This document shows, piece by piece, positions 1-7,672 of a stretch of 12,244 nucleotides of DNA. Position 1 is the first letter of the stretch. Each line of letters starts with the position of its first letter. Source of the stretch: an uncultured Prevotella sp. (GTDB lineage Bacteria > Bacteroidota > Bacteroidia > Bacteroidales > Bacteroidaceae); the NCBI GenBank assembly GCA_900770515.1, contig CAAHDP010000210.1:1-12244 (forward strand), written 5' to 3'. The translations under genes were made by a program, and so were the position numbers. The notes beneath the pieces are model-generated. The model saw only the letters and a list, made by a program, of their open reading frames with translations. It was not told the origin of the DNA and did no database searches.

Positions 1-987
1 AACCTCATTAGTAAAGACATCTTTGACAGAGTTCGGAATCCACACCTTTTTGACTTCATCGCCAATGTTGATTGTGAATGCCGTTTGTGTAATTTGAGGT
101 TGCGCCTTTGGTTGTGATGCTGTTTGAGTCTGAACGACAGGACGAACTGGACGAGGCGTAGAAGCAACGGATTGAGAACCAGGCTTTATCTTGACTTGTG
201 TAGGTTGTGGGTGCAGTTTCTTCCATGTGTCTTCAATCTTTGATGCCATGAACTTTCTGCCAATCTCAGAAGCCTTGAACACGGAAGCGTTCTTGCCGAC
301 AGTGTAGCCGACAAGTTTCCGTTGCTTGTCGTAACGAGGTTTTACCTCATAGCCTTTCATGCGCAACAGATTGAAGTATCTGTCTATGTTGAACTGTTGC
401 ATATCTTTGAGGGTATTTTCGCAATCCTCCGCAAGTTCCACTTTCCGCATATTCCGAATCTCCTGCGGTTGTTCCCACCCATGGCGCATATTGATGATTT
501 CCGCAGCCTTCATTGCCCGAAGATGAATATCATGCACATCATTGGTGTTACCCTCTATGTCCACACGGCAACAATCAATGTGAAGGTGCAGCGTTCCAGA
601 CATAGAATCAGAGTGCAATCCGCCCACATTCATAGAATTGGTGAAGTTGGTCTTTATCTCATTGGAGAAACCGTTGGGCGTAAGTCCAACAGAATCCAAG
701 ACTTCCAATGCTTCGTCTTGGAGGTTTGCCCAATCTTCCATAGTGAAGTCGGCAGACTCTTCCTTTGATGGGGAAAGTACAAAAGTGGTCATGAACCTTT
801 CCAACTTTCTACCAACCGTCCTTTCCGCCTGATGATACTGGCAATGATGCTTCATCATGTACCAGATGGCGGTAGGGTCAAGACCATCGGGCATATTGTT
901 CACCTTGACCGTCTTTGCATTCTCCTTTTCCAATGCGTACCTTACGGAGTTACCTCCATACGATACGACCTTTGCGAGCATAATCAT
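1..987 (-). CDS. mobB: MobB-like relaxase (MobP-type mobilization nuclease), 3' part outside window
   Basis: This is the first 329 codons of a relaxase, the enzyme that nicks one DNA strand at oriT and leads it through the transfer channel. The start ATG at 987 follows a strong AAGGAGG (992-998, 4 nt spacing), unusual for this phylum, and overlaps the mobA stop in an ATGA. Seen in the translation: an N-terminal VSYGGNSVRYALEKE segment typical of Bacteroides relaxases, then a GTLHLHIDCCRVD segment with the metal-binding His pair at about residues 134 and 136, then a NTNDVHDIHLRAMKAAEIINMRHGWEQPQ block. A Pro/Gln/Thr-rich linker starts near residue 260. The reading frame is open to the left edge. 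Family assignment rests on the HxH motif and the mobA-mobB order; the exact subfamily is inferred. Confidence 0.88.
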   Translation of the reverse strand, partial: MIMLAKVVSYGGNSVRYALEKENAKTVKVNNMPDGLDPTAIWYMMKHHCQYHQAERTVGRKLERFMTTFVLSPSKEESADFTMEDWANLQDEALEVLDSVGLTPNGFSNEIKTNFTNSMNVGGLHSDSMSGTLHLHIDCCRVDIEGNTNDVHDIHLRAMKAAEIINMRHGWEQPQEIRNMRKVELAEDCENTLKDMQQFNIDRYFNLLRMKGYEVKPRYDKQRKLVGYTVGKNASVFKASEIGRKFMASKIEDTWKKLHPQPTQVKIKPGSQSVASTPRPVRPVVQTQTASQPKAQPQITQTAFTINIGDEVKKVWIPNSVKDVFTNEV

Positions 988-1379
988 GAATCCTCCTTTC
1001 TTTTGGTCTGTACGTTTGTTGCGATATTCTCTTCAATGCTATACCAATGTTGGATAAGTCCTGCAACGGCATCAATCCACCAACGCATGAACTTCTCATT
1101 CTTGAAGAACCGAGCCTTTTCCTCAGCCGTTTTCTTGGATAGCACGTTGCTGATTTTTATCAAATCCGTCCTTGCGATGGCGAGAGAGTTGAGGGCATCC
1201 ACCTCTTCCTTGGTGAGCCTCATACGTGGACGGTGCTTCAAACCAGTCTCAACGACATAGCGGCTCAGACTTATTCCACACTCCTTGGCAAGCGTCTGGA
1301 GCTGCTTAAACTCTTCTTTCGTACATCGGTAGGTATGGACTTCCGTAGGCGGTTTTCTTATGATTTTCTTCTTTCTCAT
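984..1379 (-). CDS. mobA: MobA-like relaxosome accessory protein
   Basis: This is a 131-aa basic protein immediately upstream of the relaxase and overlapping its start by 4 nt. A Lys/Arg-rich N-terminus (MRKKKIIRKPP) is followed by a ribbon-helix-helix-like segment (HTYRCTKEEFKQLQTLAKEC, then GISLSRYVVE) and a helical C-terminus. This is the pattern of Bacteroides mobilization accessory proteins, which bind oriT and recruit the relaxase. The frame is open to a TTG at 1394, but the ATG at 1379 is the more likely start. The overlap and the strong relaxase ribosome-binding site imply translational coupling. The relaxosome role is inferred from family and position. Confidence 0.82.
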   Translation of the reverse strand: MRKKKIIRKPPTEVHTYRCTKEEFKQLQTLAKECGISLSRYVVETGLKHRPRMRLTKEEVDALNSLAIARTDLIKISNVLSKKTAEEKARFFKNEKFMRWWIDAVAGLIQHWYSIEENIATNVQTKRKEDS

Positions 1380-1733
1380 TTGTTCTTGTTTCAAATTAAA
1401 ATGGGATGATTACAAGCTTCTTACAAAGGTGGACACGACTGCGAGCCTGCGAGTAGTCCGAGAAACTTTTAGGAATACAGTAAGACGGACACGGCTTCTG
1501 TATTACAAAAGGATTTCTCGAAAAGTACCTATAAAATGACGGCACTTTTAACAGCGTCCGTCCCCAAGGCTGCTTAAACGTATAACAGTTCGGCGGTAGC
1601 CTATGGCTGTAAATCGTCCTTTGGGATGATTTTTATGTATGGTAGCTTATTAGCCTCTGTATGCCTATTGATTGCCGTTATTGGAGTCGTTAGGCTTGTA
1701 ACCATTGGCATTAGAACCGTTAGACTGTTGTTT
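1380..1733. other. Noncoding spacer upstream of mobA
   Basis: No convincing gene lies here; the open frames on either strand are shadows. Besides the nested palindrome at 1459-1520, TGGGATGATT is repeated directly at 1402-1411 and 1622-1631. I found no clear TAnnTTTG promoter for mobA on the minus strand. The spacer probably holds the transfer origin and the mobA leader. Confidence 0.4.
1459..1520. other. Candidate oriT: nested imperfect palindrome upstream of mobA
   Basis: CGAGAAA at 1459-1465 pairs exactly with TTTCTCG at 1514-1520. Inside it AATACAG (1474-1480) pairs exactly with CTGTATT (1498-1504), and the intervening CTTTT and AAAAG tracts also match. The two arms are therefore nearly continuous inverted repeats about 20 nt long around a 17-nt centre. 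The position just upstream of mobA-mobB is where oriT is expected. The nick site cannot be read from sequence; a terminator for the upstream gene is the alternative. Confidence 0.45.
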
Positions 1734-2489
1734 TTATCCTTCTGCCAGATGCTGTGGATATGTGTTGTGTTCTCCCTCATTCTGTTTGGCATCTGCTTCT
1801 TGCATGGAAGAAGGATTGCCCACAGACTGTCTGGAGTAGTTTTGTTGTGGGGAAATTCCACCAGTAATAGCATCGGAAAGATTGCCATTAGTTCCAATCT
1901 TACCCACGCTTCCATTATCATTAGATGAAGCCGAATTTAGGGAAGAAGAAATATCTGCCGTAGAAGAATTGCCCTTGTTGTCTGTATCGGATATTCCATT
2001 GGAAAAATGCCCATCTTCCTTGTCCGACTTTGTATCATCCTCCGTTGTCGTAACAAATACTCTTGCTTGTGGAACTTCCGTATGGACGATTGCAGTGCCA
2101 TCCGCATTGCGCTTCAATGAAAATCCGTTCTTGACAAATCTTCCGTCCACATACCAACCAGAGAGTGAATGCAGGGTAATGATGCGGTTGTCTCCAACCT
2201 TTTGTGAAGAGGAAATGCCCACAGCCTCCATGGCTTGTAAAAGTTTGGGGACGGTCTTGCGGTCTTTATCCCAGAGTTTGGCAAGTTGGGTATTGTCAAC
2301 CAGACATTGACCACACAAGATTTCCACTTGTTGGGTTTTGCTGATAGAAACAAGTGTTGTTTCACGTTCAGCAAGAGAGGCAAGAGACATGAAGCATTCC
2401 ATGCGGTCAATCTTGTACTTCTTGCAGCGAAGATACTCCATCTGTGCATCGGACAGCGTGAAGCAGTAATGTATCTTTTGTTTATCCAT
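1734..2489 (-). CDS. Unknown protein: possible winged-helix N-terminus with Asn/Ser-rich tail
   Basis: This 251-aa protein is not assigned to a named family. Residues about 55-115 (from CGQCLVDNTQLAKLWDKDRK to NRIITLHSLSGWYVDG) alternate helices and a short beta pair like a winged helix-turn-helix; a segment such as NTQLAKLWDKDRKTVPKLL could be the recognition part. From about residue 150 the sequence becomes low-complexity, rich in Ser, Asn, Asp and Gly, and is probably disordered. It lies between the small unknown gene at 2554-2871 and the mob genes on the same strand. A DNA-binding regulator or replication/mobilization accessory role is a guess from context. Start ATG 2489; a weak AGAAG precedes it. 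Confidence 0.7.
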   Translation of the reverse strand: MDKQKIHYCFTLSDAQMEYLRCKKYKIDRMECFMSLASLAERETTLVSISKTQQVEILCGQCLVDNTQLAKLWDKDRKTVPKLLQAMEAVGISSSQKVGDNRIITLHSLSGWYVDGRFVKNGFSLKRNADGTAIVHTEVPQARVFVTTTEDDTKSDKEDGHFSNGISDTDNKGNSSTADISSSLNSASSNDNGSVGKIGTNGNLSDAITGGISPQQNYSRQSVGNPSSMQEADAKQNEGEHNTYPQHLAEG

Positions 2490-2553
2490 CTTCTGTAAAT
2501 TTTGAATATTATAACCATAAATGGCAAGACTGTTTTTCTCAGTAAAGAGAAAA

Positions 2554-2871
2554 TCATCTGTGCCGTCCTCGCCTTGGGGAAATGTCCTCTGCTATAACAT
2601 AGAGCTCGCCTTGCAACCTGTCATTAGAATGACTGCTTAATCGTGAAATGCACTCAATGCAAACAGACTGGGCAAGAAGTTTTCTTCTGCCGACAGTTGC
2701 TTCATCATTGATGCCCTTGTTGGCTCCGCATTGCTCGGCAAGTCCGTTGAAAGCATCACGCATCCGAAAGTAGCCGTTGCCAGTATTGATGTAGCTCACG
2801 GCAAGATCAGCGACATTCGCCAACTTGCTTCTGTACTCCTCATGGGAAATATCGTCCTTCATCATCGCCAT
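2554..2871 (-). CDS. Small conserved-looking protein of unknown function
   Basis: This 105-aa protein (starting MAMMKDDISHEEYRSKL) begins 2 nt after the stop of the excisionase-like gene, so the two are almost certainly co-translated. It is predicted mostly helical with no membrane segment, and has three Cys residues (one in the GLAEQCGAN segment, two in SVCIECISR). The CIEC pair is suggestive, but there is no second pair for a classical zinc site. I do not recognise the family. Small proteins in this position, between excisionase-like and mob genes, are common in Bacteroides mobilizable elements. Confidence 0.7.
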   Translation of the reverse strand: MAMMKDDISHEEYRSKLANVADLAVSYINTGNGYFRMRDAFNGLAEQCGANKGINDEATVGRRKLLAQSVCIECISRLSSHSNDRLQGELYVIAEDISPRRGRHR

Positions 2872-2873
2872 GT

Positions 2874-3191
2874 CTATTTACAAAGTTCACTCATGTGCTT
2901 GGTCGCTGCAGCCTTGGTCTCTGCCTCGGACATACTGCGGTTCTGGCGCATCCAGTTCAAAAGCTCGGACTTTTCAAAGTATATAATCTTGCCGTTGGGA
3001 CGGAAGAACGGAAGTTCATGCTTGTGTGTCATCTTGTAGAGACTGCTCTTTGATATACCCATGAATAAGGCAGCTTCCTCCAGTGTCAATACTTGCTTGG
3101 CATCACGGAGAAGGTTCTCCATTATCCCAATGCGGTGCTCATGTGACTCTACCTTCAAAAGAAGAGTCTCGGTGTCGATAGTTTTGTTCAT
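2874..3191 (-). CDS. Excisionase-like helix-turn-helix protein
   Basis: This is a 105-aa protein when started at ATG 3191. The frame extends to a TTG at 3254, but that would place the start inside a hairpin, and an AGGAT motif precedes the ATG. Residues 1-30 form a helical, possibly coiled N-terminus. Residues about 34-80 (LTLEEAALFMGISKSSLYKM, then a KIIYFEKSELLNWM wing) are the MerR-like HTH_17 domain of excisionases and small regulators. A charged Ala/Glu/Lys tail follows. It lies downstream of the integrases on the same strand. Role inferred: directionality factor for excision, or regulator of the mob genes. Confidence 0.85.
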   Translation of the reverse strand: MNKTIDTETLLLKVESHEHRIGIMENLLRDAKQVLTLEEAALFMGISKSSLYKMTHKHELPFFRPNGKIIYFEKSELLNWMRQNRSMSEAETKAAATKHMSELCK

Positions 3192-3241
3192 TATCCTGTA
3201 ATTTAATTGTTTGAGATTTGTTGTACTGCTTGTTTTGAAAG

Positions 3242-3292
3242 TGTAGTCCCCCAAGGCAGAGAGAAATCCCTGCCCGAAAAATGGGGACTACA
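3242..3292. terminator. Nested hairpin between integrase and excisionase-like gene
   Basis: TGTAGTCCCC (3242-3251) pairs exactly with GGGGACTACA (3283-3292), and an inner GGCAG (3255-3259) pairs with CTGCC (3270-3274). It lies 40 nt past the integrase stop and before the HTH start on the minus strand. There is no U-tract immediately after the stem in that direction. It may be an integrase terminator, an attenuator, or a recombination-related palindrome. Confidence 0.4.
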
Positions 3293-3331
3293 AAAGTGAA
3301 ATTAACTGATTGTTATCCTGAAAAGTTCTGT

Positions 3332-4599
3332 TTACTTGTTATCCTGTATAAAAGTTATTCTGCGTGGATGGGTGTTGGTGGCTGCTGTCCGCTTTGTCCT
3401 TGGTATTTGCTTGTTCTCCTCACGCTGTTTGCGACCTCGAAAGGCTTTCTTCGTGTTGCCAACAGCCTTTACCTTTTCATTCGTCAGCACATCTGCATAG
3501 ATGGCGGTGGATTTGAGCGACTTGTGTCCCATCAGCTTCTTGGTAGTCTCAATGTTGCCTGTAACCGCCTGTACCAAAATTCCGAATGTATGTCGGGAGC
3601 AGTGAAAAGAGATATTCTTCTCAATGCCCACCTTTTTGGCTATCCTTTTAAGGGCTGCATCCACATTAGCCTTTGCAGGAAGGTGAAACACAAAATCATC
3701 ATCGCCTTTGGGTGGCATCCATGACAAGGCGGTATTGCCGATTGGTACGGCATTGAGAGCCTTGGTTTTCTTTTGGACGATTACAAGCGTGTTCTTTTCC
3801 TTGTTTCTCTTGATGTCACTCCACCGCAGAGCCTTGATGTCGCTGATACGAAGTCCTGTCAGACAGGCAAAACCGAAAGCTCTCTGTGCTTCTGCAACTC
3901 CTGGACTTCTCTCATCTGAAGCCATGAACCTTTTCAGTTCATCGGGAGTGAGATACTGCTTATGTGATGACTTTGGCTTGGGAAAGATGTCTGACTTCTC
4001 CAACTGGTGAAAGGGTTAGCCTTCAACTTGCCGAACTTGACAGCCTTGTTGAATACCGCCACTGTGCGCTGTTGAACATTGTGAAGGGAGCCTTCACACA
4101 AAGGCTTGGCTTCAACTCGTACATACTTCTGTGGTACATAGTCGTTCTTCAGCCAAAGGAAGAAAGCCTTGAACCATTCCTTGTCGAACTTCCTCAGAGT
4201 GATGTGAGGTCTGCGCTTGTTGGCAAGGAACTCGCTCATTAGGTATTTCAAATACTTTGACTGGTCAACAATAGCCTTGGAGTAGTCTGTATTGTCGCTC
4301 ATCCAGTCGATGTAAGTCTGGATCCAGTCCAAAACTTCGGGAGACTCGTCATTGGGGATTTCCTTCACAATCATCAAGTGACCTACCTCTGGGATGGTTT
4401 CTGGATGAAGAATACGCTCTGCCCTTATCTGGTGAGCACGTTGCAATGTTACTTCGTTCCTTGCTTTGGTCTCAGCATCAACCTCTGGCAACAAATAGAG
4501 GGAAAGAAATTCAAACTTGCGCTTGCCACCATCGTAGATGTCAAGATACAAGCTTATGTTGTCGTTGGCAAGTGCCTTTTGTCTGATAGTTATTGTCAT
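3332..4599 (-). pseudogene. Tyrosine integrase 2, split by a -1 frame change
   Basis: The two open frames together make one Bacteroidales tyrosine recombinase of about 420 aa. The N-terminal frame (start ATG 4599) carries the Arm-DNA-binding segment (NISLYLDIYDGGKRKFEFLS) and the SAM-like core-binding domain, ending shortly after KANPF. The -1 frame then carries the complete catalytic domain: Arg in TGLRISD, Lys in VQKKTK, HCSRH, GHKS and the nucleophile in AIYAD. The shift falls at about 4009-4015, in CCCTTTC. It resembles integrase 1 next to it, with which it forms a tandem pair. A one-base deletion is the simple explanation; a -1 ribosomal frameshift is possible because the site is an X-XXY-YYZ heptamer. 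The C-terminal tail after about residue 180 of the second frame is Lys/Arg/Thr-rich. Confidence 0.85.
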
Positions 4600-4627
4600 G
4601 TCTATATATATATTCGTTGTCTATGAG

Positions 4628-5800
4628 TTATTTGAACATTCCGTCAATGAGGTTGATGGCTTCCTCCTTCTTCTTATCCACGATTTTAGCATAGATTTCT
4701 GTGGTTTGAATGTTGGCATGTCCCATCAGCTTGCTTGTGGTAAAAAGGTCTGCACCGAGCGTGAGCATCATCGTTCCGAACGTGTGCCGTGAGCAATGGA
4801 ATGAGATATGCTTCTCTATCCCTGCCGCTTCCGCCCATTTGCGGAGAGCCCTGCCTATAACGGTCTGTGTGGTTGGTATATCAAAGAAAGGAATATCATT
4901 TCCTCTTGGCTTTGGCAACCACCGCTTAGCCTCTTCCGAGAGAGGTATTATAACTGGCTTCTCCGTCTTTTGCATTTCCATATCTATGTATTCGCCCTTT
5001 CCGTCAGCGGTCTTGAAGATGTGCATCGGAGCAAGACGGTACATGTCGCTTAATCGCAATCCGGTAAAACAGGCGAAGATGAAAGCCTCCTTGACCTCTG
5101 GACGGTAACTGTCCGTAGCCATGAGGGTGCGAAGTTCCTCAATGGTCAGATACTCTTTCTTGCCGTCCTTGGGCTGAATGCGCTCACGTGCATCCAGTTC
5201 TTTCATAGGGTTGTTGCGGATAATGCCTTGTCGCACAGCGTTATTGAGTGCAGTGGAGAACATTCCGAGGTATCGGCTTGCCGTATTCTCACTGATAGGT
5301 CTTGGCTCGCCATACTTGATATGGGAATTTGGGAAGTTACGCAAGAATTTTACATAACCACGGCAGAACTCCGCATTGACCTCTTCAAGGGCAATGAAGC
5401 CTTTGTTTGTCTCGTCAAGATACTTCTCCACGGTGTGCAGCATTTCCACACGGCAATGGAGTGTTGACTTCTTGATGCCGACACCACCTTCACAATACTT
5501 CTTTATCCATGTGGTAAGAAGCATCGAGCCTTGTTTTACTGTCTCCCAGTCCTGTATGCCATGACCATGCAGGGCTTTGATGCGCTCTGCCTTGATGCGT
5601 TCTGCAACCGCCATAGTCTGCTTGTTCTGTTCCTTGCAGACAGGGTTGATTTCGGGGACGAGGTAGAGTTTGAGGTATTCATACTTCCTAACTCCCTTAT
5701 AGTAGATGTCAAGATAGATACTCTTGTTGCCATCTGCGAGCGACTTCAACCGAATTTTAATCGGCTCTTTCAGCTTTACTTGTTTCTTTGGTCTTGCCAT
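4628..5800 (-). CDS. int: Tyrosine integrase 1 (site-specific recombinase)
   Basis: This is an intact 390-aa integrase that cuts and rejoins att sites to move the element in and out of the chromosome. Residues 12-50 form the Arm-DNA-binding domain (KSIYLDIYYKGVRKYEYLKL). Residues about 95-205 are the core-binding domain. The catalytic domain has Arg249 (TGLRLSD), Lys278, His335 and Arg338 (HCSRH), His361 (GHAN) and Tyr370 (EIYAK), so all active-site residues are present. It is 28 nt upstream of integrase 2, so the two are probably co-transcribed. Start ATG 5800. It is the intact member of the pair and the likely working recombinase. No attachment site is identifiable with confidence, though the 198-bp region upstream contains palindromes. 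Confidence 0.95.
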   Translation of the reverse strand: MARPKKQVKLKEPIKIRLKSLADGNKSIYLDIYYKGVRKYEYLKLYLVPEINPVCKEQNKQTMAVAERIKAERIKALHGHGIQDWETVKQGSMLLTTWIKKYCEGGVGIKKSTLHCRVEMLHTVEKYLDETNKGFIALEEVNAEFCRGYVKFLRNFPNSHIKYGEPRPISENTASRYLGMFSTALNNAVRQGIIRNNPMKELDARERIQPKDGKKEYLTIEELRTLMATDSYRPEVKEAFIFACFTGLRLSDMYRLAPMHIFKTADGKGEYIDMEMQKTEKPVIIPLSEEAKRWLPKPRGNDIPFFDIPTTQTVIGRALRKWAEAAGIEKHISFHCSRHTFGTMMLTLGADLFTTSKLMGHANIQTTEIYAKIVDKKKEEAINLIDGMFK

Positions 5801-5872
5801 AATGTATGAAGTGTTATTTTGTTTTTGTATTCTGCTACATTGGAGGGTCTTTCTCCCTCTTGTTGAAAGTTC

Positions 5873-5901
5873 ATGTCAGATATGGTTTCCTATGCTGACA
5901 T
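5873..5901. repeat. Inverted repeat upstream of integrase 1
   Basis: ATGTCAG (5873-5879) pairs exactly with CTGACAT (5895-5901) across 15 nt. A second small pair, GAGGG (5843-5847) and CCCTC (5855-5859), lies closer to the integrase start. Both sit in the 5801-5998 spacer between the truncated traE and int. They could be operators, the terminator of the tra genes, or part of attP. No poly-T tract follows either on the minus strand. Confidence 0.35.
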
Positions 5902-5998
5902 TTGCTTTTCTTTCTTTTCCCTTACTTCGGAAAACTGATGTAAAGATAAGAAAACAAACCGAGAAACGAGAAACAAAACGGAAACAAGAAATAGTCTT

Positions 5999-6406
5999 TT
6001 ATGTCTTTTTAAGAGTGAGTTTGGCAAACATCGGAAAATTCAAATTATCGCTTAAAGCATTGATACTTAGCGCATTTACTTTCATTTGCTTTCTTGTCTT
6101 TTCAAACGCATTTCGCAGGACTAAGATATTCTTGACATCCTGCTCCTCATTGTTCATAGCGATGTAAACGCTGATTGCGCCCACTACGGCAACAACACCA
6201 GCAATGGCGTAACAGAGCTTAACGACGAATGGAATGTACTTGGCGATTTCTTCCGTCACGGTTGCAAGGGCATCTGTACCGGCGGTATAGTCACCTGCTG
6301 CGTTCTGAGCATAGGTTGCCAAGGTTCCACAGAATAGGAGCATTGCGAGCGTCTTCATGCGCTTGGCTTTGAAAAAGTCCTTTGCTAAATACTTGATTTT
6401 CTTCAT
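5999..6406 (-). CDS. TraE-like (DUF4134) conjugation protein with a replaced C-terminus
   Basis: This 135-aa protein begins with a signal-peptide-like segment (residues 17-34, ending near TYAQN). The DUF4134 pattern follows: an Ala/Thr-rich stretch and a first membrane helix at about 59-83 (KLCYAIAGVVAVVGAISVYI), then NNEEQDVKN. At about residue 94 (base ~6125) the resemblance stops. The second membrane helix expected in TraE, present in the neighbouring paralogue, is replaced by a soluble Asn/Lys-rich tail. The protein is thus probably a non-functional or chimeric TraE. In Bacteroides conjugation systems TraE is a small inner-membrane component of the mating apparatus. The next genes expected downstream (DUF4133, TraG ATPase) are missing; an integrase follows instead. 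Confidence 0.75.
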   Translation of the reverse strand: MKKIKYLAKDFFKAKRMKTLAMLLFCGTLATYAQNAAGDYTAGTDALATVTEEIAKYIPFVVKLCYAIAGVVAVVGAISVYIAMNNEEQDVKNILVLRNAFEKTRKQMKVNALSINALSDNLNFPMFAKLTLKKT

Positions 6407-6489
6407 TTGCTTTTTTGATGTTTACTTGAAATTTTACATACATTATCTCTCCTGCAGGTTGAGATGTTTGTTATCCTAATCTTTTTACC

Positions 6490-6843
6490 TTATACTATAT
6501 TGTAACCGAAGAATGCAGGGAACAGGATTGTTGCACCAATCATGAAAAGGCAAGCACCAATAAGCATCATGATGGATTTGGTTACATCGCCTTCGCCTGT
6601 ATTCATCTTTATATAGATTTGTAAAGCTCCTATGATGGCTACGATGGCTGCTATTGCATACACCAGATAGACAACATAGAGCATCATTGTTACCGTAAAA
6701 TCATGAGCATTGCTCAGTGCGTCTGCTCCCCAGCTGTAATCGACACCTCCGCATTTGGCTGATGCCAACATTGGCTGGAAGAGCATGACACATATCGACA
6801 ATATGGCAAACAAATGATTCTTTTTACAGTTTATCTCTGGCAT
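6490..6843 (-). CDS. traE: TraE-like (DUF4134) conjugation protein
   Basis: This is a 117-aa small membrane protein of the Bacteroides conjugation apparatus. A signal peptide covers about residues 1-29 (hydrophobic core HLFAILSICVMLFQPML, cleavage near ASA). A WGADAL segment follows, then two membrane helices at about 52-79 and 89-113 joined by KMNTGEGDVTKS, the hallmark arrangement of DUF4134. Its start overlaps the upstream gene by 20 nt, so the two are likely translationally coupled. Length is normal for the family. The function is known mainly from position in tra operons (small pilin-like or channel component); no enzyme activity is expected. Confidence 0.85.
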   Translation of the reverse strand: MPEINCKKNHLFAILSICVMLFQPMLASAKCGGVDYSWGADALSNAHDFTVTMMLYVVYLVYAIAAIVAIIGALQIYIKMNTGEGDVTKSIMMLIGACLFMIGATILFPAFFGYNIV

Positions 6844-7297
6844 TCTTCTTTTCTATTTTTCGGGTGTTGTGCTTATTGTTGAGATTCTGCATAAACTCTT
6901 CTGAGAGGTAACTACATTGATGTTCTGGTTCAATGTGCTCCAGGAATTCATCGTTTTTCTCGTTGAGTTCTTCACTTGTCGTTGATGATGGCTGTTCCGT
7001 TATTGGTGGTTCTTCGATAAAAGAAGAGTGGGGAGTTACATTCCCAGTTGGGTTAACAACTCTAAGCCCATTATCTGTGATTTGTTCGGTGAAGGTCATA
7101 TCACCTTCGTCAGGATTGTCGTTGCGTTCTTCTATTGCAACAGGCTGTTCCTCGTTGGTCATATCCCCTACATCATAGGTCTCTTCTTCTGATTTCTTTT
7201 CATCCTTCTTGCCATGGAGGTCTAGTGTAATCATTACAGCAAAGTAGACCACATAGACAAAGGTGAGGACGAGCGCAAAAATTACGAATCCTGACAT
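6824..7297 (-). CDS. Acidic single-membrane-helix protein at the head of a tra gene run
   Basis: This 157-aa protein has one N-terminal membrane helix (residues 3-27, FVIFALVLTFVYVVYFAVMI). A long, very acidic Glu/Asp/Thr-rich region without obvious domain structure follows, then a short basic C-terminus (KIEKKNARDKL). Topology suggests a membrane anchor with a disordered tail. It overlaps the TraE-like gene downstream and is the first gene of the minus-strand tra run. Similar one-helix proteins precede DUF4134 genes in Bacteroidales conjugative elements, but I cannot give it a tra letter. Start ATG 7297. Confidence 0.7.
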   Translation of the reverse strand: MSGFVIFALVLTFVYVVYFAVMITLDLHGKKDEKKSEEETYDVGDMTNEEQPVAIEERNDNPDEGDMTFTEQITDNGLRVVNPTGNVTPHSSFIEEPPITEQPSSTTSEELNEKNDEFLEHIEPEHQCSYLSEEFMQNLNNKHNTRKIEKKNARDKL

Positions 7298-7640
7298 TTT
7301 TCAATCTGATATTTAATTGTTATCCTTTGTTTGTTATCATACTCGGAAATACTCTCAAAAGGCAGGAGAACTCCCAAAAGCATTGCAAAGGAACAGACTT
7401 TTATATGATTGACGAAAAAACACACGAAAAACCAGTTCAGTCTTAACACAGATTATAAAAGAAGTATGATAATATTTCAATAATCATACTATAAAGTTCC
7501 GGAATGGTGGTAATAAGGTTGATGTCAACCTGGCATTATGAAGCATACTAAATCTCTTCAATGGAATGTAAGTGTATGGGAGAAGTTGGTTATGATTATA
7601 TGGTGGATGACGCATATCTTATATAAATTGTCTGAAAATC
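7298..7640. promoter_or_regulatory. Divergent intergenic region with repeated palindromic motifs
   Basis: No gene is visible. Between the divergent tra and abi genes, ATCATACT occurs at 7337-7344 and 7483-7490 and inverted (AGTATGAT) at 7463-7470, so the latter two form an inverted repeat. A separate palindrome, AGGTTGA-TG-TCAACCT, lies at 7516-7531. These are plausible operators for the tra genes or for the abi regulator. I found no strong consensus promoter for the minus-strand tra genes. Confidence 0.45.
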
Positions 7641-7672
7641 TTTGGTTATCTCAGATTATTTTAATACTTTTG
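7641..7672 (+). promoter_or_regulatory. Bacteroidetes-type promoter of the abi operon
   Basis: TTTG at 7641-7644 (-33 element) is followed after 20 bp by TACTTTTG at 7665-7672, an exact TAnnTTTG -7 element. The predicted transcription start is near 7678-7680, giving a leader of roughly 26-28 nt before the ATG at 7706. Confidence 0.75.

Noticed and set aside
322..832. Plus-strand open frames opposite the relaxase
   Set aside because: The minus strand encodes a clear relaxase with HxH motif and strong ribosome-binding site; these are shadows.
1626..2310. Plus-strand open frames opposite the unknown wHTH gene
   Set aside because: They are antisense shadows of the minus-strand gene at 1734-2489 or of its flank; no domain pattern.
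3191..3254. Extended N-terminus of the excisionase-like protein from TTG 3254
   Set aside because: The start would lie in the 3242-3292 hairpin arm, and the added residues lack domain character; ATG 3191 is preferred.
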